From Massospora cicadina (Eukaryota; Entomophthoromycota; Entomophthoromycetes; Entomophthorales; Entomophthoraceae), in contig JAKSZP010005282.1 in the NCBI GenBank assembly GCA_022478985.1, positions 124,001-188,000 on the forward strand: DNA of 64,000 nucleotides, written 5' to 3'. The notes beneath the pieces were generated by a model. It was not told the DNA's origin. It saw only the letters and a list, made by a program, of their open reading frames with translations, and did no database searches. Positions 34,237-45,340 of the stretch are shown one piece after another. The position numbers and the translations under genes are program-made. Position 1 is the stretch's first letter. The number at the start of each line of letters is the position of its first letter.

Positions 34237-35047
34237 TATAAAAATTAAAAATTGGCTTTTGAGGTGCACACGGACCCCCTCACATCCCATTATATCTAAA
34301 TTTTCAAGCTATACATGCTCTAGTTTTGGCTGGGAATTGCATTCTCACACAAAAATATACACACTCAGTTTTAATACTATAGATTAAAGAATGTTCAAAA
34401 TATCCCAGCACTCTACTTAGGAAGAACGCTGTGTTTTTATACTGGAAATGGGGGAGACTCACATACTTCTATAAAAACAGGGTGGTTGTCAAATATTCCC
34501 AGGGATGCCAGAAATCTGTCCATAATTGTTTCTAAGTCTTCTGTTGTTAGCTGGGACCTCCAGAATTAGTTAAAGTGGGTTGCTTGTTTGATGCTTAAAT
34601 TGAGAATTTTTGACAACATTATCAAATGCTGAGATTTCCACTCCTATTTATCCTTGAAGTTGCTTCACCTGTGCAAGTCTCTTTGATTGCTGCATCTGGG
34701 GAGTATCTGATTTGTTCATTTGGGGACTTTTCCTTTTAATCAGGCATGTTGATTAAGCCCCTTTTGAGATGTGGTTGTTTTTTGCCATTATGACTGCAAC
34801 TCTCTTGGCATATGTCCCAAATTTTGTCTATGTTTGTCTCAAAGGATTCTGTAATTATAGGGGGATCAGGGAACTGACTGACTTGAGTTATGTATGGGTT
34901 TATTTTGGGAGGGGAAGCGTCCTCTGCTCATCAAGGATATGACCAAGTCAACTATATTCTCCAGCGACAGCGCTTAAGAACATTCCATATATTTTTTTAA
35001 GAGGGGTGAAGCATATTGTCCAGCCTGATGGCTGTGGAGCTGACCCT
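34237..35047. other. Unassigned spacer
   Basis: This sequence lies between LINE F1 and the minisatellite. It begins with the A-rich tail remnant of F1 (to about 34254). No reading frame, repeat partner or motif was recognised. Confidence 0.5.
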
Positions 35048-35360
35048 TGCAATATAGGATGGTATTACATGTGCTTACCCTTGTAATAATTATGGTTTTA
35101 TTACATGACCCTAACCTTGTTATACTTTATGTGGTATTGCATGTACTTACCATTGTTATAATTGTTATGGTATCGCATATCCCTGCCTTGTTATATTTGG
35201 GATGGTATTACATATCCCTACACATGTTATAATTGTAATATCATATATGACATAACCTTTTTATACTTGGGATGGTATTATATGACACTAATCTGGTTAG
35301 ACTTTAGTTGTATAACATGTCCCTAAGCTTGTTATAAATGATATTGTATAATTTAAATAT
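35048..35360 (+). repeat. Degenerate minisatellite, unit about 40 bp
   Basis: About seven imperfect head-to-tail copies of a unit near ggatggtattacatgtccct followed by aaccttgttatactt. The phrases ttgttata and ggtattacat recur along the whole stretch. Copies vary in length and are eroded. It lies outside any recognised element. Confidence 0.75.
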
Positions 35361-35559
35361 TACCCTTGTGTCATGGATGAGGCAGCAAGAGCATCGGCAT
35401 ATTATTAATCAGCTGGTAGAATGAACAAAGTTCAACGCCAAAATGGTTGAAGCGTGGGAACTTTTATGTCACAAATAGAGTTGGATAACCCCCTTTTATA
35501 GGTTCAGATGAGTCAAGAATTTTATCAAGGGCTTAGGATGAAATCATGCAAAACATATT

Positions 35560-36060
35560 GGTATCTGACGCTTCAGAAGATCTAATATATGAAAATGCAG
35601 GTATTGCTGAAGATAAAAAAATAAAAATATCTCCAAATTTACCTTCAGGGGATGAAATAATTTGCAACATGCTGATGATGACGTAATACTTTTAACTGAA
35701 TTACCTGATGAAAACAATTTAGCTCTCCTCAAAATATTACCAAAAAAGCAAGAAATAATTTTGAGATTTGCTCAAAAACCAGAAGTGAGGTGCATCAAAG
35801 GAGCCCCATTGCACTAACCAAAAGTTGAAAAACATATCTTCAGATTGGTTTAAAACCAATAACCTTAGGAGAAGATATAGCCCACAACCAAGAAGCGGGG
35901 ACAGAAAAAATGGACCTTGACATCTTGGTTCAGGGATAACAACTGCATGAATGAGTTCGTGTATATAAGAATTTAATAAAATGGACAAAACAACCAAAAA
36001 GGAAATCAGACGCAGCTCAATAGGGGATCCAGGAAATAACAATACAGCCACCTCAAAAAT
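35560..36060 (+). pseudogene. Unrecognised decayed coding stretch
   Basis: The plus strand shows protein-like segments: SDASEDLIYENAGIAEDKK, then after a shift DDDVILLTELPDENNLALLK and IILRFAQKPEVRC (about 35680-35815, open), and GQKKWTLTSWFRDNNCMNEF (about 35900-35960). The composition (acidic, then basic and aromatic) looks coding, but I do not recognise a family. It lies upstream of element K and may belong to it, or be an older gene or transposon fragment. Confidence 0.35.
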
Positions 36061-36575
36061 CTTAATTTACTCTACAATTTTCATTCGTTTTTTATTCTAT
36101 TTTTTACCAGAAGTATAAAATACTTTATTCCTACTTTTAAAAAAAACCCTACTACAAAATCTCAGTTTATCCTTTTTGTTTCACTTATGTTAGTTTAAGT
36201 GGTCTAATTGTCGGTAGTCAGTCTGGGTTTACATTTAGAAAAATAAAGTAACTGGTCTGAGATCTGCTCTATTTGAACAGGACACTCATATACACGGATA
36301 CCTTAGAGCCAAATTGCCAAGGGAGAGGTGGATTAATTCCATTATGCCCAGACAACTAAAGTTAACCTTTCAGAGAGAGTCAACAAGATTTTTTCTATGA
36401 GTGCAAGATTACCTAAGAGATCAATGCTAATACTGGTGGCATCAAAGGAGAATTTGCATAATGAGGATGTTTATGCCTCTTACAGCAGTTTTTTGGTGCC
36501 TAATCTGCGCAGAATTGACCTCTGTGTAAAAGTCAGCCTCACAAGTAAAGCAAGCTAAGGTCATCGAACTGACTG

Positions 36576-36592
36576 TGGTGCTCATTTAAGGG
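36576..36592 (+). other. Element K candidate primer-binding site
   Basis: TGGTGCTCATTTAAGGG matches the first nine bases of the motif shared by A, B, C, D and M and lies upstream of K gag. No LTR copy confirms the position, and the preceding bases do not end in CA. Confidence 0.4.
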
Positions 36593-36599
36593 CAACATC

Positions 36600-38190
36600 A
36601 CCTGGTCTGAGTGAAGAACATGAGATTTATCATGAGTAGTTTGATGAAGCAAATATGGATTTGTATCACTAAAAAGATTCCTCTGAACTCCTGGTGAGTA
36701 AAATGGATACTACTGCTCATGAATCCATACCCTTGATCTAGAAACGAATAATCTAAAACCATCTTGAGCGCGTCATAAAGACCACTAGAAGAGCAAAAAA
36801 ACCATTATTATTGTGACAGTACCTTAACCCATAGTGAAGCTTAATCTGCCACTAAGAATTTGGAGGATCGAATTTTATTTCAAAAAATGCAGAGAAAACA
36901 TTAACACTCTGAACGATTATGGAGAGCGCTTATAATAAAACGGCAACACTCTGTTTTATATTGACAAAAACGTAGAATAGTTGAAGTTTCAGCTGCATAC
37001 TATATCAAAACCTACCTCAACTCAAACAGTAACTCAATTGGAGACACCAGTATTGGCTACTTAACTGACTGCCATGTAACTGCTCATGATGCGTTCCACC
37101 CTCATATAAAGAAGACCCTAACTTCAAGCCTTACCTTAAACTATATACATACCTAGAAAAGAGGTAATTGGTGGTTTCCTTCAGATGTACAAGAACAGCA
37201 TGGATGACATAAGAGACCACCAAAAGGTTAGCCATATGTAAGGGTGTATGATTTTCCAAGGATCTGGAGATCCTTAGTGCATTTATGACCTGAACTAACT
37301 TGGACTAAAGTAAAGAAATTCATACTCTCATAGTTTAGTAGTAAATAAGACGTCCAAAACATGAAGCAAGAGTTTTCACTTATGTTAATGGTTATGAACA
37401 AGTTAATAGAAATCTACGCCACTTTATAAAATCTCAAAACTCAATTGTTAGGGACAATGGGAACTATGGATTTACTTATTGCAAAATGGTTATGTTAAAT
37501 TCATTAGAAGCTCATCCTCCCTTGAAGATGCATATGACTCTCGAAATGTAGAGCTCAAAGTCCCTAAAGGCTCATAAAGAAGCATCACTTGATTTACAAT
37601 GGACATGCAAAATAAAATATAATGCAATGAAAACACCCGCTTGACAGATTGGCAAGGCAGTCTACATCGCTAATACAGGGGCGATAAACCAAAAATAAGA
37701 ATCCTAAACCACCAGAGCACTTGCCCTATAAAGAACTAAACTGCAATAACTGCCATCAAGCTGGGCTTTATTACTGATCAATCCTCTACACGCCTAAAAG
37801 AAGGTCACTTCCCCTAATAGAGGCTACCATCAACGCATAAACTGGATGGACCTGCATACTGAGGGTGCATATGATCATGAAAATGTAGATTTAGCTAGAG
37901 CATCATACCACATGTCAGGGGTAACCTTGAGCGGTGAGTGACCTGCTGGAATAAGAGTCATTGGCATTGACAGAAATAAATCAAGACAAGCCTATCTGTC
38001 TTAAGTGAACTAGCCTACCAGGATCATTATTTCACTTTAAGAAGGAGAGCAGCTGGTGATGGCTACCTTTAAGAACTATGAACTGGATAGAAAAATACCA
38101 TAAAAGCTATATTAAGCGCTGATGCGCTGAGACAGTTTGAAGAAACCTGACTGATGTTCTGACTAATGGAAACCCTCACAGAAAGAGTGT
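36600..38190 (+). pseudogene. Element K gag (broken)
   Basis: Fragments on the plus strand include HEARVFTYVNGYEQVNRNLR and a nucleocapsid knuckle remnant C-NN-C-HQAG-L (37742-37768), where the expected His is Leu. Downstream GAYDHENVDLARASYHMSG leads toward the protease. Heavy frame damage. Confidence 0.5.
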
Positions 38191-38194
38191 TACA

Positions 38195-38300
38195 AAAGTG
38201 GAAGTGGTTATCCAAAAAGTGCGTGTTTTAGCTTTACTGGACACTGGAGCTCAAGTCAACATAATATCCTCTAAGATCATAAAGAAACCAAAGTTTATGC
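38195..38300 (+). pseudogene. Element K protease active-site segment
   Basis: EVVIQKVRVLALLDTGAQVN with IISSKII after it contains an intact DTG triad (38240-38248) in a classic retropepsin context. The rest of the domain is decayed. Confidence 0.78.
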
Positions 38301-38929
38301 CAAATATTGGTTTAATTATGAAGTACTATACCACATAACTGGCATTACCCACGCTTTAGGAGCTTACTCAGCGCTACCTTTACGCTTTGGACCATGGTCC
38401 TAGTGACACTAGCAGTTTTTTAAATAGAAATCACTAGAACCTCCTAATTAATGGACAATTAATCCTTGTGTTTAAAGTGAAATTTTGACTTTACAACCAG
38501 CACCACGTACATCCTAAGTTTGTACCTTCCGCTGGTGTTTAAAAATGATGACATCAAACCATGGAAGCAAATTAAGTGTTTGATGGAGTTGGATCAATCA
38601 ATTTATCCCATCCACTTCACCCTTACAGAGAAGGGTATGAATCAGTTACCCTCCACGGTTAACATGGAAGAATGGTTTACGCTGAACACTAGTGAAACTA
38701 TTTTAATTTGACCTTGGGATAAATGAAAGATGACACTGTCAATTAGCGTGAAAATTTTACTGGATACCATTATGGAAGTATACAGATGTGACAGAATATG
38801 CAAACAAGAAACAAGATTTACACCTGAGATCTATAATACCATCTATTCAGGAGAGTTTACCATCATCTTAGGGAATATCGCAACTTAACATTTAATAGTC
38901 AATAAAGTAAGCCATTGCTCAAACCCAAA

Positions 38930-39830
38930 TAATGAGTTACCAGAACATTGAACTAGTACACACCGTAGGAGACTTTTGATGAGCTTGGGTTTGGTGATAT
39001 GAACTACAACAGCACAAAGAGATGGACGAGCTATTAGAAAAGTTAGTAGCTTTTTTAGTACCAGATCAAACAACATTAGACTCTGCAAGGGAGAGATTCA
39101 CAAAATGGATACTAGGTTCACTATAACTTTAAAGCTAAGCTCTACAAATTCTCAAAAGCTGAAGATGCTGTTATCGCTCAAGTGCTGAATCAACTAGCTA
39201 CAGATGGACTAATCAGACTGTTGAAGAGTCCTTGAGATTTTTTCTGCTAGTATGAAAATGAATGTGACCCATTGTGTAGTATGGACTATCGCCGCCTGAA
39301 TGGGATAACCAAAAAGGGCTTTTACTCTCTTCTTTGCATTGAAGACTCTTTGAAACGCCTGAATGGAACAAAATACATCTAAGAAACAGATTAAGCCAGC
39401 AGATAACGACAGATGGAGCTCTCACTGGAGACCAAGTGATGTGTCATTGATCAATAGTCAGAGGTTGTTTGAGCTCACAAGGATGCCATTAGGGCTTTTC
39501 AACGCCCCCTGCCACCTTCCAGAATGCTATGGATCGCATTTTTGGCGACCTCAAGTTATTCATCATGATGAGTTAGCTTGGCAACATCACTGTGTTCAGC
39601 TGGACCTTCCAAGGACACCTCCAACACCTCTGAGAGGTCTCTACATTGCTGGAGCATCAAACCTGAGGTTAAAATGGAGCAATTGCAACTTACTCAAGAA
39701 GCAGCAGGAGTTTGTTGAACACAAGATCAGCCCTACCGAAACAAGCCTCAGGATGAAAGATCAAAGCTATTGTGGCTATGGCCATTCTAAAGTATAAAGT
39801 ACATCCAATTGTTCCTCAGTATTATGGTAT
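38930..39830 (+). pseudogene. Element K reverse transcriptase (broken)
   Basis: Blocks on the plus strand: DELLEKLVAFLVPDQTTLDS (entry linker), YKFSKAEDAVIAQVLNQLA, SMDYRRLNGITKKGFYSL (39270-39330), LFELTRMPLGLFNAP and ATFQNAMDRIFGDLK (39460-39560). The catalytic motif is stop-LGN-ITVFS (39574-39585) where YLDDITVFS is expected: Tyr became TAG and both Asp are lost, the second one to Asn. Confidence 0.8.
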
Positions 39831-39849
39831 ATTACTTATATTTTTATCC

Positions 39850-40345
39850 ACCAATTATGGACTTTGCTGCACCCCTCACACACCTGCTGATAAAGGAAAC
39901 AAATATTGAGTGGGGCCTGAAACAGGAACAGGCCTTCAAGGAGTTAAAGACTTGATTAGAATTGGCTCCAAAATACCCTATCCAGATTGGAACAAGACAT
40001 CTACTTATGCACTGATGTGAGAGATGTTGGGCTTATCGCGATACTGGCTCAACTGGACGAAGAAGAAGAACCCAAAATTTAGTTTTTATTACAAGGTGTT
40101 TTTAAAGCTTAGAAGAACTACACTGTAACTGAGAGAGAGTGCCTGGTGATGATCCAAGCAGTCAAACACATCTGACCTTACTTGTACGGAGTACACTTAA
40201 AGTTGTGATAAATCATGCATTGCTCCACTGGTTGCAGAATATGAAAGATCACAACAGACGCCTTTCAATATGGGAACTAATGCTCCATGGTTATATTTCT
40301 AGATCATCCACTGAGTAGGGGAAAAACACCTTAACGCTGATATAC
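39850..40345 (+). pseudogene. Element K RNase H domain (broken)
   Basis: MDFAAPLTHLLIKETNIEWG and QEQAFKELK form the usual lead-in. NYTVTERECLVMI-like and INHALLHWLQNMKDHNRRLS segments (40200-40270) are hallmarks. The catalytic Asp of the TDHA block is Asn. Confidence 0.72.
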
Positions 40346-40499
40346 TATTGTGATTGCAAGTGTTCCACTTACAAGCTCAAGAGAAATTGATTATACGAGT
40401 TAGTTTGTTTATATAGGAGCTTGGCAGGACAAAAAGGATGAGGTAAAGATTTTAAGGAGGCGCTTTAATGATACCTGCATGTCAATGTAAATCTACTGA

Positions 40500-41354
40500 A
40501 GAAGGTTCAGAACAAATAGTACCAGTATATCTGACCCAGCTGCCATATGGAACTGGTGATGGAGGCGCACAAGCACATTGGCTATAGACTACTTCAGAAG
40601 ATTATGGCATACCTGAAGGAACTATTCTACTTTGAGTCTATTTCTGACGAAATTCACCGATCTTTAGAGTTTTATATACCTTGTGAGAGTTTAGTCAACC
40701 TAAGAAACGCTCTAATATTACAATAATCTTACCTGTGCACAGTTCAGTAATGTGTCTATTGATGTTTTGAACCACTTCCAACTTCTTCCAGTGGAACCAA
40801 GTTTATACTTGCAGCAATTTCCACTTTACCAAGTGGGCCAAAGCCTTTAAAACAAGACGTACACTTAAATCAACCACTTGAGTCCTCTATAATCATGTTA
40901 TAAAAAGACACAGTTTCCCACAAGTATTGCTTTCAGATAATGGGAAGAATTTCATATCAGATGTCATGAGAAAGCTAATAGGCTTAGTGGTAGTGAAACA
41001 ACAATTCACCATAACTCCACACCATCTTCAAACGGAAGTGTCAAAAGATTTAATTGAACCTTGGAATGGTTTCTAACGAAGATGGTCTTAAATTACAAGT
41101 CAAAATGTGATCAGTTGCTTACCTCCACGTTGCTAGCTTACAGAATGAGTCAACACTGAATAATTTGAATGTCCCCTTTCAAGACCCTGTATGGGCGAGA
41201 AGCAGAGCTTCTGGCCCTTCTAAAACTAATCATTACCGCGGACTAGAAGAGCCTTCCGCCTGGAAAGTATCAGAAAGAGTTAGTAGATGAATTTAATTAG
41301 AATTTAGTTGGAGGCTTAAACAGCATAGTGGTGTCTATCCCTTGAAGCTAATAA
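40500..41354 (+). pseudogene. Element K integrase, N-terminal and core part
   Basis: MEAHKHIGYRLLQKIMAYLK is the zinc-binding His segment; HFTKWAKAFKTR is the first core segment; FPQVLLSDNGKNFISDVMRK keeps the second catalytic Asp (near 40940). Afterwards the Glu segment (HLQTEVSKDL) is shifted. The gene is cut at 41354-41359 by element M and continues at 63943. Confidence 0.75.
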
Positions 41355-41359
41355 GAGAG
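41355..41359. other. Target-site duplication of element M (left copy)
   Basis: The sequence gagag lies directly before the 5' LTR of M and recurs directly after its 3' LTR at 63943-63947, 22.6 kb away. This joins the two LTRs to one insertion. Confidence 0.85.
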
Positions 41360-42429
41360 TGCTGGAATTTTTGCACATTTTTCAGCTTCCTAAGTTACTT
41401 TTTGGATTGCTAGGGGATAAGTCCCGCTAGAAAATGAATTAGATATTGGTTGATTCCAATTTTGGGTTAATAAAGTTGAGCGATTTTGAGTAATTCGCCA
41501 GGTTCAGATCCATCAAAAAGTGATCCAAGTGAATGTTTAAGATCTTGGAGAAGAGTTACTGACCAAATTGGGGCATCTGATAGTTGATCATTAATAACTT
41601 TCAGGTGTACTTATTGGGATTAGTTGGAATTCATCACTGACAAGCTAAGAATTTAATTAGTAGTTGTGAGGTGAGTGATGTTGTTTTCAACTAGCAAATC
41701 AATCAGTTGGTTCACTACCTGCCCTAATGGTATAAAGTCCCATCACCTAATCAATTTGCTAGCCAAATATGGTTAGTTATCAGTAATTGAGCGGGAAAAG
41801 TTAGGGACACGTTTTCTTACTTTTTTCATTTCTTTTCAAGGATGCCTGATGGAGGAATCTAACCAGAGTTATAAGACCATTGCAGGTGAGATGTCATAGG
41901 GAAGTTCAATGGCAACAGCTGCTCTTTCATGGCTGAGGCGCAAACTGAGAAGTTGGGCGAAGAATTTACTTTATAAATTCCCTAGCAGTTCATATTAACA
42001 AAAAAAAATTTCCAATTGGGATATAAGATCTATTTATCTTTAATTATCATTGTTGTGGTATACAAAAATTGTGGACTCTTTTGTGGTATAAAGAGTAAGG
42101 TCAAGGGTCCTTAGAAGAGAAGCATACCTTAGACGTGAATATCCGCAGGCTCAGATTGATGAGAAGAAAGGCTGGAAAACTTTGAATCTAAGAGAGGATT
42201 AAGTTCAGCTGGAACAGAGAAGGAAGCCCTATAATTGAAATAATCATATTTCATGGATTATCACAGGTCTAGCGTTGGGTTGTATCAGGCTTATTTAACT
42301 CTGTATTATTCATCATACTATTTTCAATCACATGTCAGTTTTTAACAAACACCGCTAATCATGCACTTACCAACCTGCGCAGTTGACTCCAAGGAACTAG
42401 CAATCGGTGAAGAACCCAGGATTATAACA
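41360..42429 (+). repeat. Element M 5' LTR
   Basis: A 1070-bp repeat of 62877-63942. It starts TGCTGGAATTTTTG (the other copy TGTTAGTATT) and ends ATTATAACA. Shared landmarks are tggggcatctgat, ttgagcgggaaa, catggctgaggc and attgttgtggtatacaa. The TATA-like box is described separately. Confidence 0.9.
41972..41978 (+). promoter_or_regulatory. TATA-like box in the element M LTR
   Basis: The sequence tataaat lies in the same place in the 3' LTR (63485-63491, ctctataaattc). Conservation in both LTRs and a position in their second half, upstream of a likely transcription start, support it as the LTR promoter box. This is inference from sequence only. Confidence 0.4.
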
Positions 42430-42431
42430 TT

Positions 42432-42450
42432 TGGTGATTACTACATGGGG
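42432..42450 (+). other. Element M primer-binding site
   Basis: TGGTGATTACTACATGGGG begins two bases after the 5' LTR, the same spacing as in B and C, and matches their primer motif. Confidence 0.72.
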
Positions 42451-42509
42451 TAGTTGGTTAAGATACGCCAATATAAAATGTCATTAAGGATGAGTTGAGA
42501 AAACTTTGG

Positions 42510-44050
42510 ATGGAAGTAGCAACCATCAACAAGAACGCCTTGAATTCAGCTGATAATAGAGAATTCGCTGTCTTGGAGGAGAGAGACACTAATACTGAGG
42601 AAAGATCAAAGGAGGTTTCCAATTTTTGCAATGAGTTACTAGGTAAAGTATTGTCATTTTAGAAGAAAGAAAGAGATCTATTTTAAGATGTTTTATTCTT
42701 GAAGACTGAATGTGAAGAGAATTGTGTTCAATTAAATTTACTCAATTTAAATGTGGAGCGTCTAGTGTAGAAAATCGAAGAACTGAATACTAAGAGATGC
42801 AAATATGAACCCTATGTGGTGACCAATGCCAAAGAAAGGACCCAAGAACTCCATTTGGTAAGTCAACAATTCCTAGAAATATGCCAACCGCATTTTCTGA
42901 CAAAAAAGAGATGATCCCTAAAATAACTCCTCAAGTCACTCAGGTAGGCAACCCAAGAGCGGTGGCTAGAGAAACTTTGGAGAAATCCAGAGCTATCATA
43001 AAATTACCCACATTACGTTGTGATAATGCTCCTGCGTCCTTCAAATTGTTTGACATGACTATGTTCAGGTAAGGAGATAAAAAAAGCTATGACAGTTATG
43101 AACTGTTTGGACATAATATCAAAAATTGGTGATATCACATCTAGAGGGAGACAGCTGGTCTTACTCGGAGGCCAAGGCTGCAATAATGAAGGAGTTTGGA
43201 AGCTCCACTCATATGTCAAACTATAAACTAGAATTTATGGGGATCAAATTCCAGAAAGACATACCTTAGTGAATTTTGCCAACCAATTCAACCAAGAATC
43301 ATAGTTTTTGTCAGAGTGAAAGTATTGGGCTTTTTTGATGTGCAGTCCATGTTACAAGCGGTTATTTAGTTCTATCACAATTTACATCAAATGTGTCTTC
43401 CACGTTAGCAACCAGAATTACCACCTTGAAAATTGTGGATCACTTGAAGATACTAGGAGCCACGTTTGAGGCCCCTAATAAAAGCTACAAGCTGAGTCTA
43501 GTTCAAAAATAAAATTTCAATAAGTTGACAAAAACGCTAAGTAGTCAAACAATTAAACAGTTCTGAGAAAAAATCCCAAGGAATTCAAAGTGGATAGAAA
43601 AGAGTAACAAATGCTGGAATCAGTGTGGGGAAGGGCCACTTTGCTGCTCAATGCTTTAGCAAGAAGCCAAGGGAAAAATCAATATAGTTCAGGCAAAGTA
43701 GGACCAACTCACACAGGAGTTAGGAAAAAGGCCTGTGTCCTAATGTCATACAGTCTAGAGCTGCGTTTAATACTGTTCCTCCAATATTTCAAATGAGGCT
43801 ATTAACATTTAATATCTTTTCATCAATGACAACGCACAGGACCAGCTATACCAAGTGGTCAACTTAGATGTCAATGTGGTAACCAGAGCAAGAGCAAAGG
43901 GTATTAGACCTAAAAATAATCAAGGAGATCGCTTGCGCATATGCGCGCCAACTAGCAGACAAGATTTGATCTGCTAACTATATGAATGATCTGGCCGAGG
44001 TCAAATTAGATGAGGAGAATATGTCAATCCGTTTAAGCGCATAATAATGA
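42510..44050 (+). pseudogene. Element M gag (coiled coil, capsid, zinc knuckle; broken)
   Basis: The N-terminal part (42510-42850) is rich in Glu, Lys and Leu with heptad-like spacing, suggesting a coiled coil. Capsid-like pieces follow (42990-43450). The knuckle reads C-WNQ-C-GEG-H-FAAQ-C across a one-base frameshift (43612-43654), close to the CX2CX4HX4C form, and is followed by a Lys/Arg/Pro-rich segment. Stops are frequent. Confidence 0.65.
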
Positions 44051-44182
44051 ATCATTTTCTGATTTGCAAGTGAAAATAATTTACATCCTCTACTTTAACT
44101 TATAACGCCACTATACACTCATTAAAAAATTTATTTTGCAATACTCTGAGTTTACATATATTGATATACTGGTCAATTTAGT
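44051..44182 (+). pseudogene. Element M protease, first part
   Basis: FEYIDILVNLVWVG-like wording ends at the G insertion point and continues as IVSRAPIYILSRPADEE after it (57372-57430). Together they match a retropepsin start (VDSGAPINILS) whose DSG triad has lost its Asp. Confidence 0.45.
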
Positions 44183-44187
44183 ATGGG
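44183..44187. other. Target-site duplication of element G (left copy)
   Basis: The sequence atggg directly precedes the left LTR of G and recurs directly after the right LTR at 57367-57371. Confidence 0.85.
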
Positions 44188-45082
44188 TGTTAGGTGAGCG
44201 TCTATAACTCTCCAATTCCCAGCGTGTTGGTGCACAAAGCACTGACCAACGCAAGGAAACTAGTCGTCAGTGTTATAATGAGGATAGCCCAGCAGAGGGA
44301 GATTGAGCTAAAAAGATATAGGGCGAGGGTGGTTAGCACTGTACTCAAAAATAGCGATCAAACAAAAAGCAAAAATTAGCTGTGCCACAAATGGTTTTCA
44401 TAACAAAGTTTTGAACAGGTTTTAAGTGCACGGGTGCCCTGGTTTGGAGGAAACCTAGGCGTCCCAACGGCGTACATGATGCTGTATTAATTCTAAAACA
44501 AATTAATTGGCTAATGTGATGCAAGACCTCCTCAAATAGGTTCGTGTACAATTATGCCCAAGTAAACATAAGAAAAATGGTAAACTAACTATGGGTTTAT
44601 TGTAAAGAGGATGACAACCAATTAGAAAATTTGGTGTCAAAGAAAAACATGTAAGCCAAACTGGGAAATTAAACATTGGAAAAGTGATACCAAGACAAGG
44701 TGCACCAATAAGCACACACTTCCATATGACAGGGTGCTATACTTTAAAATAGTCTGAACTTGAGTAATTGATTGAAGTCAAGGCTGACCCAAGTTGGATA
44801 TTTCATATTATGAACGGGTTTCAAAACCCCATTCACAAGTTATTGAGTTGAGCTATCGTCAATTTAAGAGGTAACTCAAACATTTTAATGCTAAAGCCAA
44901 AACAAGGGGCCGGGCGTTAAGCACCTCACCTGGACCAATATGGGCATATCTGGCCTGTACCCAGCATTTGTCCAAGGTTTGCTTTAGGTCAGGAAGGTCC
45001 TGCATATTGACCTTTTGGGCCTCCTGACGCCCAGTCTTGTCTTGGCTGTTGGTTCCATCAATTATGTCATTTGGCCATGACA
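44188..45082 (-). repeat. Element G 3' LTR
   Basis: An 895-bp repeat of 56472-57366. On the minus strand it starts TGTCATGGCC beside the polypurine tract and ends CCTAACA. The two LTRs share long blocks such as gaggatagcccagcagag, aacctaggcgtcccaacgg and acacttccatatgacagg. Confidence 0.92.
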
Positions 45083-45100
45083 TTACCCTCTCACCCTTTT
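45083..45100 (-). other. Element G polypurine tract
   Basis: On the minus strand AAAAGGGTGAGAGGGTAA directly precedes the TGTC of the 3' LTR. Confidence 0.8.
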
Positions 45101-45204
45101 GGGGCATCACCCCCTCTAGGGGCTTTCGCCATGGAAAAGTTCTTATAGGCTGGTGCCAACTTCATGGCAGCGATGGTTTGCTTATACTGAATTCTGGAAG
45201 CCTA

Positions 45205-45340
45205 AGTAAAACACTCGTGGAATGCTGCAATTAGTTCTTGGGCATGAGCGCAGTCATGCGCTGGAACCAAACTGTTCTCCGCTGCATCAATATCCTTCCA
45301 GGATACAAGGTACTCAAGCCTTCTTCTTATCAGCGTGAAG
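45205..45340 (-). pseudogene. Element G chromodomain-like C-terminus of integrase
   Basis: On the minus strand RRRLEYLVSWKDIDAAENSL and VPAHDCAHAQELIAAFHECF align with the chromodomain pattern (EYLVKWKGY...NTWEP..NL..A.ELI..F). In chromoviruses this domain steers integration toward modified chromatin. The aromatic cage is partly altered: the Tyr and the Trp of NTWEP are replaced. It follows the integrase GPY/F segment, the expected place. Confidence 0.75.

Larger units (their letters stand above)
36100..41354 (+). mobile_element. Element K, Ty3/gypsy retrotransposon, main part (split by M)
   Basis: A plus-strand element with gag, protease, RT, RNase H and integrase in Ty3/gypsy order. The integrase is interrupted by element M and resumes at 63943. 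The 3' LTR is beyond the window; the 5' LTR must end before about 36576 but has no partner here, so the left boundary is uncertain. The outermost of the right-hand nest and hence the oldest there. Confidence 0.75.
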
